From NCBI RefSeq assembly GCF_003244875.1, contig NZ_LXXZ01000101.1, positions 1 to 49,836 on the forward strand: a DNA stretch of 49,836 nt, read 5' to 3'. Below the pieces are notes generated by a model. The model saw only the letters and a program-made list of their open reading frames with translations, had not been told where the DNA came from and did not search any database. The stretch is from Stenotrophomonas sepilia (GTDB lineage: Bacteria > Pseudomonadota > Gammaproteobacteria > Xanthomonadales > Xanthomonadaceae). Both the position numbers and the translations under genes were made by a program. How positions within the stretch are numbered: position 1 is the first letter of the stretch; each line of letters begins with the position of its first letter. This document shows, in pieces, positions 19,043 through 27,218 of this stretch.

Positions 19043-19157
19043 GTAGGTGCCAACCGTTGGTCGGCACAATCTGTCAGCGGTGATGAACTCTGATGGAGCG
19101 TGCCGACCAACGGTCGGCACCTACCGTGCTCATGTGCCATCCAAGGTCGGCACCTAC
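19043..19157. repeat. SMAG-type elements, GTAGGTGCC subfamily
   Basis: Three copies of a GTAG-headed motif with the stem GTGCCGACC/GGTCGGCAC: one forward (19043-19067), one inverted (ending 19124) and a shorter inverted one (ending 19157). They lie between convergent glnE and the transporter gene. Confidence 0.75.
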
Positions 19158-19171
19158 CAGAGCATGTGCGG

Positions 19172-19732
19172 TCAGCTGGTCGCGCGCAGCGGCGCCATCT
19201 TCCACAGCAGCGCGCGGAACGGGGCCAGCAGGCACACGCCGATCGCCAGCTTCACTGCCAGGTCGCCGGCTGCCCAGCTCACCCACGGCAGGGTGGAACC
19301 GGCAAACGCGATCGACCAGAAAATGGTGGTATCCACCGTCGCACTGCAGGTCGTGGCCACCATCGGTGCGCGCCACCAGCTGCCACGGCGCAGGCGGTCG
19401 AACACGGTGATGTCCAGCAACTGCGCCACGATGAAGGCCGAGCACGAGGCAACGGCGATGCGCGGCGTGGCCACCCAGATCGACAGCAGCACCGCCACCG
19501 CGAAGCCGATCCACGCTACGCGGCGCGCCGGGCCCGGGCCGAAGCGGCGGTTGATCAGGTTGCTGACCAGGAACGCGACCGGATAACTGAAGGCACCCCA
19601 GGTCAGCCAGTCGTTGATCGGGTACTGCACCAGCACGTTGGACAGCAGCACCACCGCGCCCATCGCCAATACCGCCAGCACCAGGGCGCGGGCGGTCAGC
19701 GGGGCAAACACAGGGGCAGGACGCACGGACAT
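19172..19732 (-). CDS. VUT-family (YhhQ-like) membrane transporter
   Basis: A very hydrophobic protein of about 186 residues with six likely membrane segments. WGAFSYPVAFLVSNLINRRFGPGPARR and SCSAFIVAQLLDITVFDRLRR are characteristic of the vitamin-uptake-transporter/queuosine-precursor transporter family, in which a polar pair sits early in a helix. Related proteins import the 7-cyano-7-deazaguanine-type precursors of queuosine, but substrate is not certain here. I took ATG 19732 (MSVRPAPVF); ATG 19765 in the same frame is also possible, and neither has a strong ribosome binding site. Confidence 0.8.
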   Translation of the reverse strand: MSVRPAPVFAPLTARALVLAVLAMGAVVLLSNVLVQYPINDWLTWGAFSYPVAFLVSNLINRRFGPGPARRVAWIGFAVAVLLSIWVATPRIAVASCSAFIVAQLLDITVFDRLRRGSWWRAPMVATTCSATVDTTIFWSIAFAGSTLPWVSWAAGDLAVKLAIGVCLLAPFRALLWKMAPLRATS

Positions 19733-19808
19733 CGCGAGCCAGGGGGGACAAAGGGGATTGCCCATTATCCGCTCGGCCCGCGGCAAAGCCAAAACCGCTT
19801 GTTCAGCT

Positions 19809-20321
19809 TTACAACGCTTCGCTCATCACATCGCCCGCGGCGTAGGCGGTGGGGACGTAGGCCAGCGCCTGGCCCTGTGCGCTCTTCACGGTCCAGCCGG
19901 CACCGGCCTCGGTGGGGTCGAAATGCACCTGCTGGCCGACCACGAAGGCCGCCGTCTGGTCTTCATGCACGCGCGCCGGCCAGCGCAGGGTGGCGGTCTG
20001 ATCGGCCTTGTCGGGCACCTGCAGCTGCACCTGGCGCTCGCCCGCCGCCGTGGTCTCCACCTTTTTCACTTCCATCGGTGGCAGCGGCACCGCCTTGGTG
20101 CGGGCAACCCTGCCATTGCGTTCGCTGGCCTTGAACGGCGCTTTCGACAGTTCGGACAGGCCCGCCGACGCAGCGAGCGGCACCGAGACCACGATCAGCG
20201 AGGTGATCAGCACGCTGGCCTCGCTGCTGTTCAACTCCGGCGCGGCGCCGGCATGGACGGTGGGCACCAGCAGCGCGGAGAGCAGCAGGGCAGAAGCGGG
20301 AACGCGCAGGCAACGGAACAT
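19809..20321 (-). CDS. exported protein, paralogue of 20354-20857
   Basis: The 170-residue protein has a signal peptide (cut near VHAGA). I do not recognise the family. Its C-terminal 90 residues align with the upstream neighbour: PPMEVKKVE, then GQQVHFDPTEAGAGWTVKSA, then LAYVP, against LPQMEVSAI, GQTVNFEPTGNDQGWQLKDN and LEYLP in the neighbour. It has a hydrophobic stretch near residues 36-52 that could be a second membrane segment. It is the last gene of a three-gene minus-strand operon, 32 bases after its paralogue. Confidence 0.78.
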   Translation of the reverse strand: MFRCLRVPASALLLSALLVPTVHAGAAPELNSSEASVLITSLIVVSVPLAASAGLSELSKAPFKASERNGRVARTKAVPLPPMEVKKVETTAAGERQVQLQVPDKADQTATLRWPARVHEDQTAAFVVGQQVHFDPTEAGAGWTVKSAQGQALAYVPTAYAAGDVMSEAL

Positions 20322-20353
20322 GGAGACCTCCTGGTCAGCGTGGGGACGGCGGC

Positions 20354-20857
20354 TCAGCGCCGGGTATCGAAGATGTCGCGCGGGCCGGTGGCTTCGGGCA
20401 GGTATTCCAGCGGGCGGCCCTGGTTGTCCTTCAGCTGCCAGCCCTGGTCGTTGCCGGTCGGCTCGAAATTCACGGTCTGGCCCACGGTGAACTGCACGGC
20501 CGGGTCGCCGATGCCGCGCGGATACTGCATCGATGCGGTGTTCTGCGGATCGTTGGCATCACGCAGCAGCACTTCGCGGCGGCCATCGACGGTGGTGGCG
20601 ATCGCACTCACCTCCATCTGCGGCAGCTTGATCTGCTGCGGGCGGGCCAGCGGCCGGCCGGCGTCGGCCGCGTCCTGGGCTTCCTTCGCTGCTGCGGCGC
20701 GGGCCGAGGCCACCATCTGCGTGGACATTTCCAGGCTCGGTCCCTGCGGGCCCGGGTCATGGATGATCACGATGCGGCGTTCGGCGTGGGCGGCCGTAGA
20801 CCAGGCCAGACCGGTGACGATCACCATCGACAACACAGAGGCAAGCAGCGGACGCAT
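20354..20857 (-). CDS. exported protein, paralogue of 19809-20321
   Basis: The 167-residue protein has a signal peptide (MRPLLASVLSMVIVTGLAWS, cut near AHAE). The mature part begins RRIVIIHDPGPQGPS and contains an alanine-rich helix, then the C-terminal module shared with the next gene (GQTVNFEP, GWQLKDNQGRPLEYLP). Function is unknown. The module's repeated GQ-V-F-P...GW pattern suggests a small beta fold. The gene lies 19 bases after the DUF2145-like gene, so it is co-transcribed with it. Confidence 0.78.
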   Translation of the reverse strand: MRPLLASVLSMVIVTGLAWSTAAHAERRIVIIHDPGPQGPSLEMSTQMVASARAAAAKEAQDAADAGRPLARPQQIKLPQMEVSAIATTVDGRREVLLRDANDPQNTASMQYPRGIGDPAVQFTVGQTVNFEPTGNDQGWQLKDNQGRPLEYLPEATGPRDIFDTRR

Positions 20858-20876
20858 ATCGTTCTCCTAGCGGGAT

Positions 20877-21728
20877 TCAGGGCGTGGCGGCAGTGGCACC
20901 GGCCACCGCCACGTGGGGGATCACCAGTTCCTGCTGCAGCTGGCTGCGCTGGTGCAGGAAGTCGAACACCGATTCCACCGTCACCACCGAATAGTTGCCG
21001 GAGATGCGTTCGCCGGCCGGATGGTCGGTGGTGGTGGCGTTGGCCACGAACAGGCGCGCACCCACGCGCTTGCCGAGGCCGATATGCAGCACGCTGGGCT
21101 GGTACTTCTGCTGGTGCAGCCACTGCTGTGCCTGTTCGCGCTTGACGATGGCCGGCGCGCCTTCGGCCTGCGCCATCGCCGCCGCCAGCACTTCCAGCAC
21201 CCACTGGTTGGAGTTCTGGTAGTCGGTGGCGAACGGGTAGGCGACCACGTTGTACTTCGCTTCGTGCAGCGCCTTGGGCTGGATCGAGGGCGACACCAGC
21301 ATCGCGCGCAGCGCCGCACGCAAGGGGGCCGACGGCACGCCGATGCGCAGGTCGGTATGGCCGCCGCTCTCGCCGACGAAGTTGCCGAGGCCCTCGTGGT
21401 ACAGCTGCGAGCGGTCGGTCTTGCAGCGGTTGAGCAGGTGCATCGCGCGCCAGCGGTCGTCGTCCTCGCGCAGCAGGAAGGCCAGGTGGCTGTGGCGCAG
21501 GCCATAGCGGCTCAGGTCCTGGCCACCGCGCGCGGCCACCACCACGTCCACATCGGGCAGCGCGTCCAGGCGTTCGGCGGTGGTCCAGGCGACATCCAGC
21601 ATCGCCGCCTGCGACGCCACGCTCGGGTAGCGCTCGCGGCAGGCGGTGCTGTCGGCCCAGGCCGGTGCGGTCGCCAGCAGGCTGGCGATCAGCAGCGCGG
21701 CGCGGCGCAGGCGGGAAAAACGATCCAT
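20877..21728 (-). CDS. exported DUF2145-like protein
   Basis: The 283-residue protein has a signal peptide (cut near AWADS). I recognise the DUF2145 pattern: RYGLRHSHLAFLLRE (conserved His), LLNRCKTDRSQLYHEGLGNF (conserved Cys region) and DYQNSNQWVLEVLAAA. The early His and later Cys/Asn pattern is compatible with a permuted NlpC/P60-like papain fold, but that is inference. It is first in a tight operon with two paralogous exported proteins, so the three probably act together in the envelope. Confidence 0.75.
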   Translation of the reverse strand: MDRFSRLRRAALLIASLLATAPAWADSTACRERYPSVASQAAMLDVAWTTAERLDALPDVDVVVAARGGQDLSRYGLRHSHLAFLLREDDDRWRAMHLLNRCKTDRSQLYHEGLGNFVGESGGHTDLRIGVPSAPLRAALRAMLVSPSIQPKALHEAKYNVVAYPFATDYQNSNQWVLEVLAAAMAQAEGAPAIVKREQAQQWLHQQKYQPSVLHIGLGKRVGARLFVANATTTDHPAGERISGNYSVVTVESVFDFLHQRSQLQQELVIPHVAVAGATAATP

Positions 21729-21776
21729 GTCGGTACCTTCAACGGCGGGCAGGCCCGCGCGCCGATCATACGCTGC

Positions 21777-22007
21777 TCAGCGCAGCGGGCGATCCACGCC
21801 CTTGCGCTGGAGTTCCCTGTCGCAGGCATCGCTGATCGGGGCGATCGGCAGCGGCGGGCGCTCGCCCGTCTTCGGATCGCGCAGCGCCGGCTGTTCGCGG
21901 TACGCATCCAGCTGCTGCTGGCATTGATAGGAGATCGGGTCCAGCTCGGTGGGCGCGGTCGAACACGCGGCGAGCAGGGCCAGGGGCAGCAGGAGCAGGG
22001 TACGCAT
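21777..22007 (-). CDS. small lipoprotein
   Basis: The 76-residue protein starts MRTLLLLPLALLAACSTAP, with the lipobox LAAC (lipidated Cys at about residue 15). The short mature part has two more cysteines (YQCQQQ, SDACDREL) and is rich in Pro and charged residues. ATG 22007 places the signal peptide correctly; an ATG nine codons upstream is less likely. It is probably outer-membrane anchored, family unknown. It lies 48 bases upstream of the DUF2145-like operon on the same strand and may belong to it. Confidence 0.72.
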   Translation of the reverse strand: MRTLLLLPLALLAACSTAPTELDPISYQCQQQLDAYREQPALRDPKTGERPPLPIAPISDACDRELQRKGVDRPLR

Positions 22008-22088
22008 GAAGGCATTCGGTCCGGTGGGGGACACCGGACTCTAACGGTATGGGCGGATTGAAATGTTCAGAAATCGCTGCGCACCCCG

Positions 22089-22165
22089 GTAGTGCCGGCC
22101 GCTGGCCGGCATCGGCAGGGTGTCCGGTAATGCGCACAGCGTTGCCGGCCAGCGGCCGGCACTAC
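22089..22165. repeat. SMAG inverted pair
   Basis: Two GTAG-headed GCCGGCCGCTGGCCGGC stems facing each other. The right-hand CTAC contains, on the minus strand, the TAG stop codon of the ELM1-like gene. Confidence 0.88.
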
Positions 22166-23127
22166 CCCAAGGCCAGGCGCTGCTTTACTTCCGCCGCCAC
22201 GCGCGCGGTTTCGCGCAATGGCTCGATGCGGTCGTACTGCCAGTCCAGCCAGTGCGGCTGCAAGCGCCCGCGTTCGCGCAACTGCTGCTGGAAACGGGCC
22301 AGCCGGCCCTGCGCGGTATCGGCCAGTGCCACCATCACCGGCATGCGCGTGGCGCAGGCTTCAGAGAGCAGGTTCACCGAATCGGGCGAGACCACCACGC
22401 GGTTGGCCCAGCCGAGCAGGCCACCATAGGGATTGGTACCGTCGCCACCATCGCCCCAGATCACGTGCGGCAGGTCGGCGAACTTCGCGCGCAGGATCTC
22501 GGCCAAGGCCGGTGGCGTGCGTCGCGAGGTGGTCGCCAGCAGGCTGCCGCCTTCGCTGCGGATCTGCTCGGCCAGCGCCTGGAATACGCCGACCATCGCC
22601 GTCTCGTCCCACGGCGCCAGCGGCGTCGGCCCGCCGACCAGCAGTGCGGTGCGCGGGCCGGGCAAGGTGCTGAAGCCGGCGAACGCGGCGCGGCCCCAGG
22701 CCAGCCAGTCGTCGTCCACCGGGTTGAGGCTGCCGAGCAGGGTCAGCACATTGCAGCCACGCAGGGCGTCGTGTTCCGGCACCACCACCACGTCCCAATG
22801 GCGGGCGCTGATGCGCGGGTCGAGGATCTGCACCACCTGGCTGCCGCGTGCACGCAGCACGCGCAGGGCACCGGCCGCCTGGCGACCACAGCCGATCGCC
22901 AGTGCCGGCGCCTCAGCCGCCAGCGTCGCCAAGGCCTCGCCGTAGCCATTCACATCGCCGGGCAGGCGCCGCGGCGACAGCCAGCGCCAGGGTGCGCGCG
23001 GTTGCAGGAGCAGCGGTCGGTGGGTGCCCTGGCGCAGTGCCGAGGCCAGCGCGACCGCCTGGCGGACATTGCCCGCACGGCCGTCAGTGACCGTCCATGG
23101 CGCGCTCGATCGTTTCACCATTGGCAT
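22162..23127 (-). CDS. ELM1/GtrOC1-like protein (DUF1022)
   Basis: The 321-residue protein begins with WTVTDGRAGNVRQAVALA, the hallmark of the mitochondrial-fission ELM1 family in bacteria. It has a glycosyltransferase-B-like layout: TALLVGGPTPLAPWDE starts the second domain and NRVVVSPDSVNLLSEACAT matches the nucleotide-sugar binding region. Bacterial members often lie near lipopolysaccharide or envelope genes; the biochemical role is not firmly known. The stop codon TAG is provided by a SMAG head. Confidence 0.82.
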   Translation of the reverse strand: MPMVKRSSAPWTVTDGRAGNVRQAVALASALRQGTHRPLLLQPRAPWRWLSPRRLPGDVNGYGEALATLAAEAPALAIGCGRQAAGALRVLRARGSQVVQILDPRISARHWDVVVVPEHDALRGCNVLTLLGSLNPVDDDWLAWGRAAFAGFSTLPGPRTALLVGGPTPLAPWDETAMVGVFQALAEQIRSEGGSLLATTSRRTPPALAEILRAKFADLPHVIWGDGGDGTNPYGGLLGWANRVVVSPDSVNLLSEACATRMPVMVALADTAQGRLARFQQQLRERGRLQPHWLDWQYDRIEPLRETARVAAEVKQRLALG

Positions 23128-23247
23128 TAATTCGTTTCAGCCCTGCTGGGTGTTGCAACAGTCGCGACACTCTACACTGCGGCTCGTCGTTTCGCCCCGC
23201 GCCGCCCGCGGGCACTGACTTCCTTTCGCCGCCCTGGAGATCCACCG

Positions 23248-23838
23248 ATGTCCCACGCGCTCGACGCCGCCGCCCTTGATCAGCTGTTCCGTACGGCCCG
23301 CACCCAGAACGCCTTCCTTGACAAGCCGGTCCCCGAGAGCCTGCTGAAGGAACTGTACGACCTGGTGAAGTGGGGCCCCACCGCGGCCAACACCACGCCG
23401 GCGCGCTTCGTCTTCGTCACCTCGAAGGAGGCCAAGGACAAGCTGGCCCCGGCGCTGTCCGAAGGCAACCTGGCCAAGACCATGGCTGCGCCGGTCACCG
23501 TCATCATCGGTTTCGACCTGGACTTCCACGAGAAGCTGCCGTACCTGTTCCCGCACACCGATGCCAAGGCCTGGTTCGATGGCCCGCAGGAAGGCCGCCA
23601 CGAAGCCGCCATCCGCAACGGCAGCCTGCAGGGCGCCTACCTGATCCTGGCTGCGCGCGCGCTGGGCCTGGATGCCGGCCCGATGTCCGGCTTCGACCCG
23701 GCCAAGGTCGACGAAGCCTTCTTCGCCGGCACCTCCATCAAGTCGAATTTCCTGGTCAACCTGGGTTACGGTGATCCGGCGGGCCTGTTCCCGCGCCTGC
23801 CGCGCCTGTCGTTCGACGAAGCGGCGCGCATCGCGTAA
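23248..23838 (+). CDS. RutE/HadB-like nitroreductase (malonic semialdehyde reductase family)
   Basis: The 196-residue protein has the compact nitroreductase fold, with [17 protein letters not shown] near residues 42-58, [25 protein letters not shown] near 128-150 and LVNLGYGD near 171-178, as in the RutE subgroup. RutE reduces malonic semialdehyde to 3-hydroxypropionate in pyrimidine breakdown. The other rut genes are not nearby, so it may be a general NAD(P)H:FMN oxidoreductase. CTGGAG lies upstream of the ATG. Confidence 0.88.
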   Translation: MSHALDAAALDQLFRTARTQNAFLDKPVPESLLKELYDLVKWGPTAANTTPARFVFVTSKEAKDKLAPALSEGNLAKTMAAPVTVIIGFDLDFHEKLPYLFPHTDAKAWFDGPQEGRHEAAIRNGSLQGAYLILAARALGLDAGPMSGFDPAKVDEAFFAGTSIKSNFLVNLGYGDPAGLFPRLPRLSFDEAARIA

Positions 23839-23857
23839 GTCGCTGTATCGGTTTCGG

Positions 23858-23885
23858 GCCCGCCGTCCCGCGGCGGGCTCTTGCT
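23858..23885 (+). terminator. probable terminator after the nitroreductase gene
   Basis: GCCCGCCG and CGGCGGGC form an 8-base stem with a 5-base loop. The T-run is weak (TCTTGCT), so termination may be partial. Confidence 0.45.
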
Positions 23886-23924
23886 GCACCGTGTACCCAC
23901 CCTACGATCCGGAGAGTTCCTCAG

Positions 23925-24623
23925 ATGAGCGCCACCCGTAAACTGCTGCTGCCGCTGGCCCTGACCCTGGCCATCGCCGCCTGCTCCAAGCCGGCCGATA
24001 CCGCTGCCCCGGCGGCCGATGCCGCCGCCCCGGCGACCACCGAGCAGGCTGCCACCCCGGCCGCTGATGCCGCGCCGGCCGCCGAAGCGATCAAGATCGC
24101 CTCGGGCACCTACAAGCTGGACCCGAGCCACACCGACGTACTGGCGCAGTGGAGCCACTTCGGCTTCTCCAACCCCAGCGCGCACTTCGGCAACGTCGAA
24201 GGCACCCTGGTGTACAACGCCGAAGACGTGACCAAGTCCACCGTGGAAGTGAAGCTGCCGCTGAGCGGCCTGAACAGCTTCACCGCCAAGTTCGACGAGC
24301 ACCTGAAGAGCGCCGACTTCTTCGACGCCGCCAAGTTCGCCGATGCCACCTTCAAGAGCACCAAGGTGGAAGCGGCCGGCACCAACAAGCTGACCGTCAC
24401 CGGCGACCTGACCATCAAGGGCATCACCAAGCCGGTCACCCTGGACGTCACCGTCAACGGCGGCGGCGAGCACCCGATGGCCAAGGTTCCGGCCGCCGGC
24501 TTCGATGCCACCACCACCCTGAAGCGCAGCGATTTCGGCGTCGGCGCCTATGCCCCGAACGTCAGCGATGAAGTGAAGATCCGCATCACCACCGAAGCCA
24601 CCGGCGAAAAGCCGGCGGCCTGA
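23925..24623 (+). CDS. YceI-family lipoprotein
   Basis: The 232-residue protein has a lipoprotein signal (LALTLAIAACSKP, lipidated Cys at about 20), then an Ala/Pro-rich linker to about residue 58. The YceI beta-barrel domain follows: GTYKLDPSHTDVLAQWSHFGFSNPSAHFG, then GDLTIKGITKPVTLDV and RSDFGVGAYAP. YceI-like barrels bind polyisoprenoid or other amphiphilic molecules in the periplasm. The lipid anchor and long linker mark this as a membrane-tethered variant. A strong terminator follows. Confidence 0.92.
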   Translation: MSATRKLLLPLALTLAIAACSKPADTAAPAADAAAPATTEQAATPAADAAPAAEAIKIASGTYKLDPSHTDVLAQWSHFGFSNPSAHFGNVEGTLVYNAEDVTKSTVEVKLPLSGLNSFTAKFDEHLKSADFFDAAKFADATFKSTKVEAAGTNKLTVTGDLTIKGITKPVTLDVTVNGGGEHPMAKVPAAGFDATTTLKRSDFGVGAYAPNVSDEVKIRITTEATGEKPAA

Positions 24624-24652
24624 TGCACCCCACTCACTCGTCGTGAGAAGGC

Positions 24653-24685
24653 AGAAGGCCCGCTGAAAAGCGGGCCTTCTTTTTG
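24653..24685 (+). terminator. intrinsic terminator after the YceI gene
   Basis: An 11-base perfect stem AGAAGGCCCGC, loop TGAAAA and T-run. Confidence 0.93.
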
Positions 24686-24719
24686 GGTTCTGCATGCGAG
24701 GCACCCGATGCCGATGGGG

Positions 24720-24792
24720 TTGCCGGCCAGCGGCCGGCACTACCCGGCAGGTGCCAACCTGCATCTGGTGGGTGCGGACCGTTGGTCCGCAC
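24720..24792. repeat. SMAG half-elements of two subfamilies
   Basis: 24720-24743 is an inverted GCCGGCC-type stem ending CTAC; 24768-24792 is a GTGGGTGCGGACC/GGTCCGCAC-type stem. A copy of the second type recurs in inverse orientation at 25762-25786. Confidence 0.7.
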
Positions 24793-24798
24793 GATCCC

Positions 24799-25200
24799 TC
24801 AGCGCAACGCGCCCAACCATGCCACGCACGCTTCGCTCGGGCTCTGCTTGGCCTTCACCGTCATCCCGCTCACCCGCACGAACGTCTGCGCCGCCTGCGC
24901 CACGCTCTGGCGGGCGATCAGCGCCGCCTGCTTGGTGGCAGCCTGCTGCTTGCGCAGCTGCACGATGTTGATCGAAGGCCGACCCACCGGCGCGTACTTC
25001 TGGTCGCGGCGCAGCACGTCGGCCACCTGCGCCACTTCGAATTCGGCCTGCAGGTAGCGGTGCTGTGCCTCCACCAGCTCACGCAGCGGCGCGCGCAGTG
25101 CAGCGGTGTCGGCGAAGGCGGCCAGGGCCGCGTCGCAGGCAGCGTCATCAGCGAAGCGGGTACGCAGCGCATCCACGCTGGCCAGGGTCAGTTTGGCCAT
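24799..25200 (-). CDS. small helical protein, unknown
   Basis: The 133-residue protein has no signal peptide or membrane segment. It is Ala/Gln/Val-rich and probably all-helical (AALRAPLRELVEAQHRYLQAEFEVAQVADVL; long QQAATKQAALIARQSVAQAAQ segment), which may form a coiled coil. A GAGG ribosome binding site lies 6 bases before the ATG. I do not recognise the family. It is flanked by SMAG-type repeats on both sides. Confidence 0.65.
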   Translation of the reverse strand: MAKLTLASVDALRTRFADDAACDAALAAFADTAALRAPLRELVEAQHRYLQAEFEVAQVADVLRRDQKYAPVGRPSINIVQLRKQQAATKQAALIARQSVAQAAQTFVRVSGMTVKAKQSPSEACVAWLGALR

Positions 25201-25282
25201 GTGGGCCTCGTTGCTGCAGGAAAGGAGCGCGATTGTCGCATTGCTTGCCGGCGGATGCGTTGAACCGGGCCATGGAATACCT

Positions 25283-25374
25283 GTAGAGCCGAGCCCACGC
25301 TCGGCTCATCGCGCGCAGCGCGAGGGTTTTCCGATGGCGGAACGACGAGCAGCCGAGCATGGGCTCGGCTCCAC
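25283..25374. repeat. SMAG inverted pair, GAGCCGAGC subfamily
   Basis: GTAGAGCCGAGC...GCTCGGCT at the left and AGCCGAGC...GCTCGGCTCCAC at the right, about 40 bases apart. Confidence 0.78.
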
Positions 25375-25424
25375 AATGGCCCGCTGTATCACCCACGGAA
25401 GTGCGCGAAGGTCTGCTGTGCGGC

Positions 25425-25724
25425 ATGGTGGAAGACACGCTGGTGGAACGGGCCGGTACCCTCGGCCTGGAACCGAAAGTGGTGCGCGAGGCGCTGACCA
25501 TGCACGTGGATGAGCTGCTGCACACCCGTGGCGTGCTGCGGCTGGTGAAGGCGCAGATCAACGGCATGATGCCCGGTGTGTATTTCGGGCTGCTGTTGCC
25601 GTTGTTGATCATCGCGCTGCTGGTGGCGCTGGAGATCTGGGCCGCGCAGCGGTTCGGGTGGATGCAGCAGGTGGTAGTGCCGGCCGCTGGCCGGCAATTG
25701 CAGATTCCTGCCGAGGGTTCATGA
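25425..25724 (+). CDS. small membrane-anchored protein with repeat-derived tail
   Basis: The protein of about 99 residues has an N-terminal helical region (MVEDTLVERAGTLGLEPKVV) and one long membrane segment (about 50-72; YFGLLLPLLIIALLVALEIW). The last 17 residues (from VVVPAAGRQ) are encoded by an inserted SMAG repeat, so the natural stop was probably displaced. The start is uncertain: ATG 25425 lacks a clear ribosome binding site and GTG 25401 is an alternative. Function unknown. It could be a decaying gene. Confidence 0.5.
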   Translation: MVEDTLVERAGTLGLEPKVVREALTMHVDELLHTRGVLRLVKAQINGMMPGVYFGLLLPLLIIALLVALEIWAAQRFGWMQQVVVPAAGRQLQIPAEGS

Positions 25725-25750
25725 GGTTGCCGGCCAGCGGCCGGCACTAC
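25674..25750. repeat. SMAG inverted pair
   Basis: GTAG-headed GCCGGCCGCTGGCCGGC stems in opposite orientation. The left one lies inside the reading frame of the preceding small membrane protein. Confidence 0.86.
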
Positions 25751-25761
25751 CTGTCGGAGGG

Positions 25762-25786
25762 CGTGCGGACCAACGGTCCGCACCCA
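25762..25786. repeat. SMAG-type half element
   Basis: A GTGCGGACC/GGTCCGCAC stem just beyond the stop of the siderophore-interacting gene, inverse to 24768-24792. Confidence 0.65.
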
Positions 25787-25797
25787 CCGCCTTTTGA

Positions 25798-26595
25798 TCA
25801 ATCGCCGTCGGTTTCGTCCGGGTGGGCCTTCCAGTAGCCGGTGGAACGGATCCAGTCGCGTGGCACACCCAGGTGGCCTTCGATGAACTTGCGCATCATC
25901 CGTGCGCGGCGAGATTCGGTGGCGATCCAGTAGAAGACATCGCCGTCCGGGGCCTCGAAGTCGGTCAGCATGTCTTCCAGCAGCGTACTGCTGGCCGCCG
26001 GGAAGCCGTTGCGCTCCAGCCAGTGGATGCGCACGTTCTCGTACTGCGGCAGGTCCTGGCGCTCGGCCTCGTCGCGCACTTCGATGAAGGCCTGCACCTC
26101 GGCACTGTCCGGCAGCATGTCCAGCCAACGGGCGATGGCCGGCAGTGCGGTTTCATCGCCGATCAGCACGTAGGCGTCGTAGGTGTCGGCCACCACGAAC
26201 GAGCCGCGCGGGCCGCCGATCACCAGCATGTCGCCCGGCTGTGCGCGTTCGGCCCACGGCCCGGCCACGCCCTGGTCGTGCAGCACGAAGTCGATGGCCA
26301 GCTCGCCGCGCTCGTGGTCCCACCAGCGCGGGGTATAGTCACGGGCCGGCGAAGGCGCCTTGCCGGCCGGGTAGCTGCGGCCTTCGGCGGTCAGCACCGG
26401 CAGCACCATCTCGCCCGCAGCGTTGGGGAAGAACAGCTTGATGTGGTCGTCGGCGCCGGGCGAATCGAAGCCGGCCAGGTCGTCGCCACCCAGCACGATG
26501 CGGCGCATGTGCGGGGTGACCTCTTCGGTGCGCAGCACGGTCAGTTCACGGAAGCGCACATCCAGGCGCAGGCGCGTGTTGTTGTGTTCGGTCAT
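25798..26595 (-). CDS. siderophore-interacting protein (FAD ferric-siderophore reductase family)
   Basis: The 265-residue protein has the ViuB/YqjH layout: an N-terminal FAD-binding barrel (about 10-125) with RDYTPRWWDHERGELAIDFVLH and GPRGSFVV, and a C-terminal NAD(P)H-binding domain with LIGDETALPAIARWLDML and YWIATESRRARMMRKFI. Such proteins release iron from siderophores in the cytoplasm by reduction. It lies 60 bases downstream of a PadR-type regulator gene on the same strand. In E. coli the reductase gene yqjH is controlled by the PadR-like YqjI, and the same regulatory link is likely here. Confidence 0.9.
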   Translation of the reverse strand: MTEHNNTRLRLDVRFRELTVLRTEEVTPHMRRIVLGGDDLAGFDSPGADDHIKLFFPNAAGEMVLPVLTAEGRSYPAGKAPSPARDYTPRWWDHERGELAIDFVLHDQGVAGPWAERAQPGDMLVIGGPRGSFVVADTYDAYVLIGDETALPAIARWLDMLPDSAEVQAFIEVRDEAERQDLPQYENVRIHWLERNGFPAASSTLLEDMLTDFEAPDGDVFYWIATESRRARMMRKFIEGHLGVPRDWIRSTGYWKAHPDETDGD

Positions 26596-26655
26596 GGGGG
26601 TTACCTGTAAAGGTGTCGCGCGGGGGCGCGCGGCGTAGGGGCGACCTGGCTGGAT

Positions 26656-27216
26656 TCAGTCTGGCTGGGTCGTTGAAATCGGTGGTTGCTCGCTACCGGC
26701 CGTACCGTTGAGCAGGGCCGAGGCCCGCGTCAGCAGCGCCGCCACTTCGTCCGCCTCGCCCTCGGCCCAGCGGCCGTGGTGATGCACCAGCGCCCGCTTG
26801 AACTCGCGCAGGGCAGTGGCCAGCGGCGGCGGCAGCGAGGCCTTGGTGATCTCGCGGGCACGGTCGAAGGCACGTCGCTGCGCCAGGCGTACCTGGGTGC
26901 GCTGCACCTTCAGCTCGAACTCACCGGCAGCGGTGATGCGGAAGATCCGCTTGCCATCCACTTCCTCGGCCTCGATCCAGCCGGCCTGCTCGAAGCTGGC
27001 CAGCAGCGGGTACATGGTGCCGGCGCTGGGCGTGTAGGCCTGCATGAACTGGTTGCTGATCAGCTGCATCAGCTCGTAGCCATGGCGCGGCTGCTCGCCG
27101 ATCAGGGCCAGCACCAGCAGGCGCAGGTCGCCGCGGCTGAGCACCCGCGGCTGGCCATTGCGACGTGGCACCGCTGAATCGGTGGAACGGGCTCTGGGAG
27201 AGGGGCTTCGGCTCAT
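26656..27216 (-). CDS. PadR-family transcriptional regulator
   Basis: The protein of about 186 residues has a PadR winged-helix domain (about 27-100: LSRGDLRLLVLALIGEQPRHGYELM, then SAGTMYPLLASFEQAGWIE) and a C-terminal helical dimerisation part. ATG 27216 was chosen because the frame upstream gives no sensible protein and runs through the operator-like palindromes. There is no ribosome binding site and CGATATATCG ends at the ATG, so translation may be leaderless. It lacks the His-rich N-terminus of E. coli YqjI. It probably represses itself and the downstream reductase gene. Confidence 0.88.
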   Translation of the reverse strand: MSRSPSPRARSTDSAVPRRNGQPRVLSRGDLRLLVLALIGEQPRHGYELMQLISNQFMQAYTPSAGTMYPLLASFEQAGWIEAEEVDGKRIFRITAAGEFELKVQRTQVRLAQRRAFDRAREITKASLPPPLATALREFKRALVHHHGRWAEGEADEVAALLTRASALLNGTAGSEQPPISTTQPD

Positions 27217-27218
27217 TT

